This document shows, piece by piece, positions 35,368 to 45,507 of a stretch of 64,000 nucleotides of DNA. This DNA is from Vitis vinifera (taxonomy: Eukaryota; Streptophyta; Magnoliopsida; Vitales; Vitaceae). How positions within the stretch are numbered: position 1 is the first letter of the stretch; each line of letters starts with the position of its first letter. Both the position numbers and the translations under genes were made by a program. The notes beneath the pieces are model-generated. The model searched no databases, was not told the DNA's origin, and saw only the letters and a program-made list of their open reading frames with translations. The stretch covers positions 404,501-468,500 of the forward strand of contig NC_081823.1 in assembly GCF_030704535.1 (NCBI RefSeq), given 5' to 3'.

Positions 35368-37227
35368 AAAACTGTACACCTTCATTGATGAAATGACCCT
35401 GAATGAAAATTCAGAGGTTGCGGAGGGCAGTAATGAAGAAACTTTGATCCCTTAAGCAAAATTCACATTTGTTGAGATTGAAGAGATGGATCCTTATGTC
35501 AATGGGAAGGAGCGTGTATGTAAGAACCAGTCTTAGAATCAACAAAGGATTATTTCCTGTTCACTCGTTCTTTTGTGTAATATGACCCATATCATTATTA
35601 ATTCCAGATGTTAGTGGAGTTGTTCAAAGTGTCTCTCCTACAATGAGGATACGAAGGAAGAGTCACAATGACATTGTTCCTAAGCGTGATATAACTTTTG
35701 CGAACAAGACATGAGTGTATATTTTATTTTTTCCACTGGTTACTTTGGTCTAATGTTGCTTCATATTGAACTTATTGACATTTGAATTGTAAGAAGAAGA
35801 CTGTTGTGGTCTCTTTGTGGAATGATCATGCTACTAATGTAGGGCAGGAATTGTTGGATAATGCTGATAAATTTCCAATTGTTGCAATTAAATCTCTCAA
35901 AGTTGGAGACTTCCAAGGTAATTCCCCTTGTTTTCTTGAATTTTTGTATTATTATGGCAATTCTAAAAAACATGAGAATGATAAGAAGTCCTCTTTGTAA
36001 TGTTCTCTTCATATCTTGTTTTAGTTGTATCACTGTCAACATCGAGTGAAAGTATTGTACTTGTAAATCCAGATGCACGCGAATAAAAAAAGTTGATATC
36101 CTGGTAAGGAATCATCCAGTGACCTATCACCTTGTTAGTTCTTGTAGTAAGTGTTTCTGACCATATGTTCTTGTTCACAGGTATGATTCTAAATGTAAAG
36201 GAGCTTCAATGGCTTCTATTGGGTCTGATATCAGTCCTTCATCTAAGGGTGGAGTGAGGTCCATGTACTATGACAGGGTTTCCCTTTCTCATGTAACCAG
36301 CAACCCATATTTGGGTGAAGACAAGGTAATAATTACTGTCATTAAAATAACCTAACATGATCAACCTGGTCTTAGCCAAAGTTTTGAGTTAAAAGCATAT
36401 TCAGTTTTGATAATGTGGGCTTGTCTTTGTACAGCCTTCCTTTTTTAGCATCAGAGCATACATAAGCTTCATCAAGCCTGATCAAACAATGTGGTACCGG
36501 GCTTGTAAGACATGCAACAAGAAAGTCACAGGTGCTATTGGATCTGGGTATTGGTGTGAAGGATGCCAAAAGAATGATGATGAGTGCAGTTTAAGGTAAG
36601 GGATTCATGGAATTTGAATCAATAAGAATCCAGCGATAGTAGTTGAAATTCATGAAAGTTGTCCTATGAGTGATGTTTCTTTGTTCCTTTCTGTTTTGTT
36701 TTCCAGGTACATAATGGTAGTGAAAGTTTCAGATGCTAGTGGTGAAGCTTGGCTTTCTATGTTCAATGAACAAGCAGAGAGAATATTTGGGTGCTCTGCT
36801 GATGAGCCTGATAAGCTGAAATGACAGGTAAACTCTTGACAATATTGAAATATCTATGAGTTTGTCCAAATCTTGGTTAACTTGAAAGAGTTGCTCATTG
36901 ATGCATTAATTCATATGTAGTTGGTTAATTATTTGGTAGCCTAGTTGGGTTATATGGGAAAAAAAAGGATGACCTTCTGGCATTCAAAATCTGATGTTTA
37001 AAAAACCCAATCTTCTCTGCAGGAGGGAGAAGAGAACCTATTCCAACAGAAATTGAAGGAAGCTATTTGGGTCCCTCATCTTTTCCGGATTAGTGTTGCA
37101 CAACATGAGTACATGAGTACATGAACGAGAAAAGGCAGAGGATAACAGCCAGGGCTGTTGTTCCAGTTGATTTTGCAGCTGAATCCAGATTACTCTTGGA
37201 GGAGATATCAAAGATGAAGACTTCACT
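35368..37227 (+). pseudogene. RPA1: RPA1 (replication protein A 70-kDa subunit) pseudogene, C-terminal half
   Basis: Exon-like blocks with GT/AG borders cover the last DNA-binding domains of plant RPA70. They are about 35368-35516 (MTLNENSEV, then KFTFVEIEEMDPYVNGKE), 35609-35711 (GVVQSVSPTM, KRDIT), 35790-35919 (KKTVVVSLWNDHATNVGQEL), 36023-36080, 36182-36325 (GASMASIGSDISPSSKGGVR), 36436-36595 (zinc-ribbon ACKTCNKK...YWCEGC), 36707-36828 and 37022-37227. Disablements are an in-frame TAA after LIP near 35453, a TGA after DKLK near 36824, and an 8-bp duplication (gagtacat) near 37107 that shifts the frame before the C-terminus. The N-terminal OB folds are absent. Intact RPA1 binds single-stranded DNA in replication and repair; this copy cannot make it. 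Retained introns show a DNA-level duplication rather than retrotransposition. Confidence 0.88.
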
Positions 37228-37783
37228 TCACAATAGGCTCCTTAGTTTATTTTGTTCTTTGGATAATGATATTTAGTCAGTATGCCTTCCGTTCCCTCTA
37301 TAGCTTAAGACACATCCCATTGAATATAGAGGAAGCTTAATCCTAACTTGGAATGCACATACCATTATTGTAATATATGTTTTTCAAACATACATGTGGT
37401 TTTGTTGCATTGTAGAAGAATCACTTAAAAATCAGTTTCACGACTTGGGTTTCCATGTGATTGACTTTTGGGCTATCTGGTTAATCACTAACGGTTATTT
37501 ACCCCTAGTTGCAGTCCTGCACCTTAATGCTTCAATTTGATATGGGATTGCATTCTTAATGTTTAATGGCTAAGTCCACAATGGTTTGTAGTTCTGCAGT
37601 TTTTTAAAATTATGATGTTTGAGAAAAGGTTTAGGGCAGCTTCTCAGTTGTGGTGATAAAAAGTAGAGATCAGTTCTTGGTCAAGAAATTCTTCTTCATT
37701 TGAGATGGGAGAATACTTCCAAAAGTGGAGAAGAGTGTAGAAAGTGGGCATTGCTTTCATGTTTTGGGTGGAGAAAGTCATAT
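37228..37783. other. Flank of the RPA1 pseudogene
   Basis: Probably former 3'UTR and spacer. No gene seen. Confidence 0.4.
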
Positions 37784-38156
37784 AGGGTTTGTTTGGCAAA
37801 TGTTTTTAAGAATATTTTTTATTTTTTAGAACAAAAAAAAAAAAACATTTGACAATCATACATTTGCTTTTTGTTTTTTATTCTTAAAAATAAAAAATAG
37901 TGTTTTTGAGAAAATATTTTTTTAATTGTTTTTTGATGGTTGTTTAAAACAATAATTATATGAACATGTAGAATGATAAAAAAAAATAAAATATTAGATA
38001 TAAAAATTATTTTTAAAACATATTAAAAATAATTTAAAATAAATTTAAAATTAGGTATACAATTCTATAAAACATTAGTGATTAGTTTTAAAAAATTATT
38101 GTTATAAAACCAAAATTTTAAATTTTTTTTTAAAAATAATTACCAAATAGAGTTAT
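37784..38156. mobile_element. MITE-like element, family 2 (copy 1)
   Basis: The left end gggtttgtttggcaaatg and the complement of the right end (ACTCTATTTGGTAATTATTT) form imperfect inverted ends, with an AT-rich interior of about 370 bp. The same architecture and words (gttgtttaaaa, aaaaataatta(c/t)caaatag) recur at 57789-58170. Confidence 0.6.
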
Positions 38157-38283
38157 AATTTCCCAAGAAATGGAAAATTTACGGAAACAAAGAAATGCAT
38201 TCCTTATCAATATCTTGGTATTTTTGCTACAATAGATAGTAGTGATTTCAAATAAATGAGGTGGTGTTTGTTTTTATAGGTAA

Positions 38284-38500
38284 ATGGAAAAAGGCTAAAC
38301 CGAAAAACAAACACCACTTCAGCAAGTATAGATGATGGCAAATCCAGCTATACTGCAAAAAGCAATGTTAGAAAATGAGCTGCACCAAAGAAGATCAAGC
38401 TTCTAACGAAGACGAGAAACTTAGTTTCAAAGAACAAGCTTCATTTGATTAGATTGGATAGTTTTGAGTACTTGGGTAGTGACCAACATACAGCTAGCTC
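38284..38500 (+). pseudogene. Unidentified coding-like fragment
   Basis: After an acceptor-like tttttatag the plus strand reads VNGKRLNRKTNTTSASIDDG, continues to a TGA, and then stays open through APKKIKLLTKTRNLVSKNKL to a TAA at about 38508. The basic, open stretch around a single TGA suggests a decayed exon. The family is not recognised. Confidence 0.3.
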
Positions 38501-38581
38501 GGCATAATGTGTGAAATGTATAATTTTATTGGAGAGATTTCTACCCTAAGCTACAGTCTTGAGAAGTTGCATTTTACACTA

Positions 38582-38838
38582 TCATCCCTTCTTGTAGGGA
38601 GAGACTAAAGTTGCAATCTTATGCAACAATTTAGCAGCATTGCCATCATCATCACCATCATCTTGAGAGAGGAGAGAGGAGAGGTCCATTCCTGAAAGTC
38701 ATGGAGGGTGCCATTGAAATATGTGAAGAGTCCATCAACTCCTATCTTGTTTATCCAGTAATCATATTGTGCATATGGGTCTTGATGGAAGTTGAAGTGT
38801 AAGAACTGGTTCTCATTCCGATTAGTGTATGGGTGTAC
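38582..38838 (-). pseudogene. GDPD: Isolated last exon of a glycerophosphodiester phosphodiesterase (GDPD) gene
   Basis: After an acceptor (GATGGCAG) the minus strand reads VHPYTNRNENQFLHFNFHQD and YDYWINKIGVDGLFTYFNGT, then FQEWTSP, the C-terminal region of plant GDPD enzymes that hydrolyse glycerophosphodiesters. A frameshift in a CTCTC-rich stretch near 38672 moves the frame; the shifted frame then gives NAAKLLHKIATLVSPYKKG and a stop, the expected tail. No upstream exon with the catalytic HD motif is visible between here and the 203-bp array, nor beyond it, so this is an orphan exon. Confidence 0.75.
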
Positions 38839-39372
38839 CTGCCATCACAATTCACAAGTTGGGTTTCTGATGACTTTTGCTCAATGCTTATGAAATACTT
38901 GCACATGAAAAAGAGAAATTTGAGATTTCCTAACAAGAAAATTTTTAAACAAAACTAAAATCAGTAAACCAAAATTTGCACATGATCATGATCAGCACAA
39001 ATCGAATCCTAGAATTCTTCTACAGTACACATATCTAGATCTTCAAATTTCTTAAGAAAATAATTACCGAAAAGCACACAAGAAAAATGAAATCCTCAGA
39101 TGCAATCTTAGACAAACAGAACCATGAATTTTTTATTTTTCCTTTCAAGGAAATTGACCACCATGAATCAACGTGTTCATAGAGACCTAAAACCATGTTT
39201 AACAATTGTGAAAATTAAATAATTAGTGAAAATTAGTGCATCATGGATGTTTCTTAGCTCAACACCTTCAAACCCGTTCCCCCTCATATGGAGTTTAAGT
39301 TCATTCATAGAGATAACAAGTTTAATCTTTAATGGATGCAAAATATTGGGATTGAGATCATGGCTGCCCTAT
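38839..39372. other. Spacer between the GDPD exon and the 203-bp array
   Basis: AT-rich sequence, perhaps remaining GDPD intron. No exon was recognised. Confidence 0.4.
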
Positions 39373-42300
39373 AAGGGTCACCAAGGAAGACCCGAGGCTT
39401 CGGAGAGGTTGAGTTGAAATTTACCTTAAGGTAGTACCTAGGGTCCCTTAAGGTAGTACCTCAAGGCCACTAAGGTAGTACCTAAGGGCCCTTAAGGTAG
39501 TACCTAAGCTACAGTCCAAAGAAAGCATTGGTGGATCACTTCAAAACTGAAGAGAACCACATAATCGGATGGTCTAAGGGTCACCAAGGAAGACCTGAGG
39601 CTTTGGAGAGGTTGAGTTGAAATTTACCTTAAGGTAGTACCTAGGGTCCCTTAAGGTAGTACCTCAAGGCCACTAAGGTAGTACCTAAGGGCCCTTAAGG
39701 TAGTACCTAAGCTACAGTCCCAAGAAAGCATTGGTGGATCACTTCAAAACTGAAGAGAACCACATAATTGGATGGTCTAAGGGTCACCAAGGAAGACCTG
39801 AGGCTTTGGAGAGGTTGAGTTGAAATTTACCTTAAGGTAGTACCTAGGGTCCCTTAAGGTAGTACCTCAAGGCCACTAAGGTAGTACCTAAGGGCCCTTA
39901 AGGTAGTACCTAAGCTACAGTCCAAAGAAAGCATTGGTGGATCACTTCAAAACTGAAGAGAACCACATAATCGGATGGTCTAAGGGTCACCAAGGAAGAC
40001 CCGAGGCTTTGGAGAGGTTGAGTTGAAATTTACCTTAAGGTAGTACCTAGGGTCCCTTAAGGTAGTACCTCAAGGCCACTAAGGTAGTACCTAAGGGCCC
40101 TTAAGGTAGTACCTAAGCTACAGTCCCAAGAAAGCATTGGTGGATCTCTTCAAAACTGAAGAGAATGACATAATTGGATGGTCTAAGGGTCACCAAGGAA
40201 GACCCGAGGCTTTGGAGAGGTTGAGTTGAAATTTACCTTAAGGTAGTACCTAGGGTCCCTTAAGGTAGTACCTCAAGGCCACTAAGGTAGTACCTAAGGG
40301 CCCTTAAGGTAGTACCTAAGCTACAGTCCCAAGAAAGCATTGGTGGATCACTTCAAAACTGAAGAGAACCACATAATTGGATGGTCTAAGGGTCACCAAG
40401 GAAGACCCGAGGCTTTGGAGAGGTTGAGTTGAAATTCACCTTAAGGTAGTACCTAGGGTCCCTTAAGGTAGTACCTCAAGGCCACTAAGGTAGTACCTAA
40501 GGGCCCTTAAGGTAGTACCTAAGCTACAGTCCAAAGAAAGCATTGGTGGATCACTTCAAAACTGAAGAGAACCACATAATTGGATGGTCTAAGGGTCACC
40601 AAGGAAGACCCGAGGCTTTGGAGAGGTTGAGTTGAACTTTACCTTAAGGTAGTACCTAGGGTCCCTTAAGGTAGTACCTCAAGGCCACTAAGGTAGTACC
40701 TAAGGGCCCTTAAGGTAGTACCTAAGCTACAGTCCCAAGAAAGCATTGGTGGATCACTTCCAAACTGAAGAGAACCACATAATTGGATGGTCTAAGGGTC
40801 ACCAAGGAAGACCTGAGGCTTTGGAGAGGTTGAGTTGAAATTTACCTTAAGGTAGTACCTAGGGTCCCTTAAGGTAGTACCTCAAGGCCACTAAGGTAGT
40901 ACCTAAGGGCCCTTAAGGTAGTACCTAAGCTACAGTCCAAAGAAAGCATTGGTGGATCACTTCAAAACTTAAGAGAACCACATAATCGGATGGTCTAAGG
41001 GTCACCAAGGAAGACCCGAGGCTTTGGAGAGGTTGAGTTGAAATTTACCTTAAGGTAGTACCTAGGGTCCCTTAAGGTAGTACCTCAAGGCCACTAAGGT
41101 AGTACCTAAGGGCCCTTAAGGTAGTACCTAAGCTACAGTCCCAAGAAAGCATTGGTGGATCACTTCAAAACTGAAGAGAACCACATAATTGGATGGTATA
41201 AGGGTCACCAAGGAAGACCCGAGGCTTTGGAGAGGTTGAGTTGAACTTTACCTTAAGGTAGTACCTAGGGTCCCTTAAGGTAGTACCTCAAGGCCACTAA
41301 GGTAGTACCTAAGGGCCCTTAAGGTAGTACCTAAGCTACAGTCCCAAGAAAGCATTGGTGGATCACTTCAAAACTGAAGAGAACCACATAATTGGATGGT
41401 CTAAGGGTCACCAAGGAAGACCCGAGGCTTTGGAGAGGTTGAGTTGAAATTCACCTTAAGGTAGTACCTAGGGTCCCTTAAGGTAGTACCTCAAGGCCAC
41501 TAAGGTAGTACCTAAGGGCCCTTAAGGTAGTACCTAAGCTACAGTCCAAAGAAAGCATTGGTGGATCACTTCAAAACTGAAGAGAACCACATAATTGGAT
41601 GGTCTAAGGGTCACCAAGGAAGACCCGAGGCTTTGGAGAGGTTGAGTTGAACTTTACCTTAAGGTAGTACCTTGGGTCCCTTAAGGTAGTACCTCAAGGC
41701 CACTAAGGTAGTACCTAAGGGCCCTTAAGGTAGTACCTAAGCTACAGTCCCAACAAAGCATTGGTGGATCACTTCAAAACTGAAGAGAACCACATAATTG
41801 GATGGTCTAAGGGTCACCAAGGAAGACCCGAGGCTTTGGAGAGGTTGAGTTGAAATTTACCTTAAGGTAGTACCTAGGGTCCCTTAAGGTAGTACCTCAA
41901 GGCCACTAAGGTAGTACCTAAGGGCCCTTAAGGTAGTACCTAAGCTACAGTCCCAAGAAAGCATTGGTGGATCACTTCAAAACTTAAGAGAACCACATAA
42001 TTGGATGGTCTAAGGGTCACCAAGGAAGACCCGAGGCTTTGGAGAGGTTGAGTTGAAATTTACCTTAAGGTAGTACCTAGGGTCCCTTAAGGTAGTACCT
42101 CAAGGCCACTAAGGTAGTACCTAAGGGCCCTTAAGGTAGTACCTAAGCTACAGTCCCAAGAAAGCATTGGTGGATCTCTTCAAAACTGAAGAGAATGACA
42201 TAATTGGATGGTCTAAGGGTCACCAAGGAAGACCCGAGGCTTTGGAGAGGTTGAGTTGAAATTTACCTTAAGGTAGTACCTAGGGTCCCTTAAGGTAGTA

Positions 42301-42705
42301 CCTCAAGGCCACTAAGGTAGTACCTAAGGGCCCTTAAGGTAGTACCTAAGCTACAGTCCCAACAAACCATAGGTGGATCACTTGAGGAATGAAGAGAACC
42401 ACATAATTGGATGGTCTAAGGGTCACCAAGGAAGACCCGAGGCTTTGGAGAGGTTGAGTTCAAGTTTACCTTAAGGTAGTACCTAGGGTCCCTTAAGGTA
42501 GTACCTCAAGGCCACTAAGGTAGTACCTAAGGGCCCTTAAGGTAGCACCTAAGCTACAGTCCCAAGAAACCATTGGTTGATCACTTCAAAACTAAAGAGA
42601 ACCACATAATTGGATGGTCTAAGGGTCACAAAGGAAGACCCGAGGTTTGGGAGAGGTTGAGTTCAAGTTTACCTTAAGGTAGTACCTAGGGGCCCTTAAG
42701 GTAAT
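39373..42705 (+). repeat. Tandem array of a 203-bp unit, about 16.4 copies
   Basis: Units begin aagggtcaccaaggaagac at 39373, 39576, 39779, 39982 and every 203 bp to 42621, with no length change over 16 full units. Each unit contains four copies of the near-palindrome AGGTAGTACCT and one perfect palindrome TAAGGGCCCTTA. Single-base variants mark unit types: aactttacc in units 7, 10 and 12, aaattcacc in 6 and 11, aacttaagag in 8 and 13, ggatctcttc in 4 and 14. Several recur five units (1015 bp) apart. The first bases of the array and the last two units are the most diverged, as expected at satellite edges. I see no long open frame and no transposon ends at the borders. Confidence 0.97.
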
Positions 42706-44291
42706 CAAGTCTAATCATTGTTTTGTCTAGACAATGTTTTGCTCTTTGGTATTTATGATATCCATCTTGAAAGTTTAGATTTTGCTTATGGAATACCTAG
42801 AGGGAGGGTGAACAGATGATGCTTACTTTTTTGCCCAAATTTTAATTTTTAAAATTTACCTTAAAAAAAATTAGAGTTGAAGTGGAGAAATTTAATGGCA
42901 CAAGGAGATAAAAGTTTGCATGGAAAATTACCCATAAAGCCTCCCAGAGACTTTGTAGATGTAAAAACCATGGGGTTAAAAACAGTAGAACACAAATCTA
43001 CTATTAAAAGAAAAGTACATAGATTTACCTGGCGGATGATATCCATAAGATTTACTCCCCAGCACCTACACTTGTCTTCACATCCATGACACAACACCAC
43101 ACATGGTCCTAGTGGACTACCTCAACACCTGAGAGGGCGCAAATCCTCTCATGAACCTAAGAATGAAAATCACACAAATTTGAGAATATTAGGATGTTGG
43201 AAAGGTTAATAATATTCTTTTGAATTTTGCATCAACATTCAAAAAGAATTTTAGGCATAGCATTGATAGAGATGAAGCCCTAGTGGACAAGATCCTAAAG
43301 TTTTCAAAGACCAATTTTTAGAAGATGAAAAGAATTAAAACATATCACAATTCTGAATTAGGAAAAATTTACTTTGAATGCTTGAGCGCTAGGTTTGAGT
43401 GCTTGAGCACTTGACCGGTTTTTTAATTAATTAATTAAAAAACCATTTTAGCTCAATTAAAAATCTAAAGTCCACTTTATGCCTATTTTAGTCAAATTAG
43501 CCTTTCGCGAATATTTCTATACTTGCTGCATTGGGGTTGATCATGCAACAACCTTGAGTCTTCAATGGAGAGTAAGACATAGTATCCTAGAAAAGTTTTA
43601 AGGCAAGGTAAATAGAACAAAATTGTCAACTTAAACTAAGCAACCTGATGCACTAACACATTTGACAACTAAAAGGGTATCTAGACGGCCTATTAAGAAA
43701 AAGTAAAGCATCTAGATGGATACTAGCATTTTAATGTTGTGTTGCCTCCAAATTATTGGCAGATAATGACCTCAGAAAAAAATTGTTTGCATCTCGTGAA
43801 ATTTTATTACAACTAAAAATAAAAATCTTTCCAAACAATAATATGTGGAAAATTAGATAAATATGTTGTTAAACTAGTATTAAAAATTTTCAATATGGTG
43901 TGCTTTAAAGCTTCTGATTAAAAAGCTTTACTTTCTGAGTTATTTGCCTTTTTTTTTTTTTTACTTAGATAATCCCCTTTCTCATTTGATTTACTTTTTT
44001 TTTCCCTAAAAACATGGGTTGCATGTGTACACCCACATCCACTTGCTATACACTAAATGGACACTTTGATGGCCATAAACAATAGCATGGATTATGTGCT
44101 AAATTTATTTGTCCTTACGTTATGCATGCACATAATTGGATCATAAGGGTTACTTGTTTTGCCCTTGACTAAATTCAGATGCCCTGCACAATCAGGTCAC
44201 ATGTACAGATTAAAGAGATACTGAATCTCCAATTTTTTTCTTCTCATCTTACTGACACTACACAAATATCTTATCAACTAAACTTTTCCAG
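42706..44291. other. Spacer right of the 203-bp array
   Basis: At 42861-43100 a minus-strand frame (CEDKCRCWGVNLMDIIRQ) ends at a possible donor (CGCCAG, GTAAATC) but has no recognised family. The rest is AT-rich with nothing clear. Confidence 0.35.
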
Positions 44292-44440
44292 ATACGAGCA
44301 TGTTTATCATAACATCCAGCCACATGTGACAAGGACTCTGCTCCATGCTTTCTTGGACCCAATAAAAGCATTGCCTCAACATTATGGGGCAATTCAGGGG
44401 TTGGCAGCATTTGGACCCAGTGTGGTATCATTTGTTCTCT
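44292..44440 (+). pseudogene. TAF6: TAF6 (TFIID subunit 6) exon fragment
   Basis: Directly after an acceptor-like acttttccag the plus strand reads YEHVYHNIQPHVTRTLLHAF and then LDPIKALPQHYGAIQGLAAF followed by GPSVV. This is the conserved HEAT-repeat region of plant TAF6, where the family usually has a TKSLPQHYGAIQGL-like core. After GPSVV the frame departs from the family (SFVLLLLASKEE). Only this exon is present, so it is a duplicated fragment that kept its intron border. Confidence 0.75.
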
Positions 44441-44559
44441 TGCTTTTAGCATCAAAGGAGGAATGTTACAACTGGAAAAGTGGCTGTTTTTTATTTTTTA
44501 AAAACATCAGTTTTTGTATTACAGATATTAAGGATAACTTCTAGCACTAAATTTATGCT

Positions 44560-45127
44560 AGATCCAAGGAGAAATTAAAAAAATAAATAAAGGAAATTGA
44601 AGTCCGTATGTCCCAAGAACCTTTATCACTACAGATGCTCTAGTTTTGAGCTTTCACGACAACCCCTACATTTTCCTCAAATTTAACCTCTTCGACATTT
44701 TTTCACAGCCACACTATAACTCCTATCACCCAAGTACCATTTAGCTTCCATTCACTGAGTTTGTATGCAACTTTTTGTCATTCTTTTTCATTTTTTTTAA
44801 TTCATTCTTAGAATCTCTCTTTGTTAGTTTTTCCAAATTTATAATTGAAGTACAACTCAAGAAGGGGGGAGAAAAGTTAGATTTCACCAACAAAACCAAC
44901 ATACCTTCAAATGCTTTGTGCAGGCATGTTAAGGGGTGAACCCGCCATTGAAGATCGTTGCCCCTAGATCTGACCCATTTCAATCAGGAATCAACTAGGG
45001 TTATTTCCCTCTCACCAAGACACCCAAATCCAAGCATATGAGGCCACCTGCAGCATGTAGTCCTCTCCACCAAGAAATCTTCAGGTTGTTCAAGATGATA
45101 TAGGCTCGTATGGGTATGATAACCATG
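44560..45127. other. Intergenic sequence upstream of RPL13
   Basis: No recognised gene. The segment at about 44885-45115 is GC-richer and may derive from a coding gene on the minus strand, but I could not identify it. Confidence 0.35.
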
Positions 45128-45356
45128 GGTGCTTAAAAGCACAACTTCCCGTGGTGACATGGAGAGGGAGATGGCTGCTGACATGGAAGGCTGGAGGGGT
45201 ATTTTTGGAAATGAAATTATAAAACAGTGGATAGTGCATGAAAGGGATATTTTTGTGGGCAACAGTACACATATTTTGGGTTATGGAAAGTTGGGTTATG
45301 AAAAAGCTATTAGGCCCAAATGGGCGGGCCAAAACAGAGTTTTCCCTATATATTTT
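45128..45356 (-). repeat. Dispersed promoter-like repeat, copy C (inverted)
   Basis: Reverse complement of copies A and B, containing ggcccaaatgggcgggcc near 45314. It lies 150 to 380 bp upstream of the RPL13 start codon, so it is probably part of that promoter. Confidence 0.65.
45312..45332. promoter_or_regulatory. Paired GGCCC/GGGCC (site II-like) motifs upstream of RPL13
   Basis: aggcccaaatgggcgggcc carries facing GGCCC motifs. TGGGCC/T site II elements are known in promoters of plant ribosomal-protein and other growth genes, where TCP factors bind. Here the motif is part of the dispersed repeat. Function is inferred. Confidence 0.4.
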
Positions 45357-45507
45357 CCCAAATAATTTTGACGCATTATGAGGAAAAAGGATTTATTTAT
45401 TTATTTATTTTTACGGCATAGAATTACAGGCCACTGTCATCTTATCCAGATATCAATACTACTCAACCCCAATTCGAGCATTGGCAGGAGTTGCAGAGAG
45501 CTCAACA

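Noticed and set aside
39373..42705. CRISPR-like regular repeats
   Set aside because: The whole 203-bp unit repeats with no unique spacers, in a eukaryotic genome. It is a tandem satellite.
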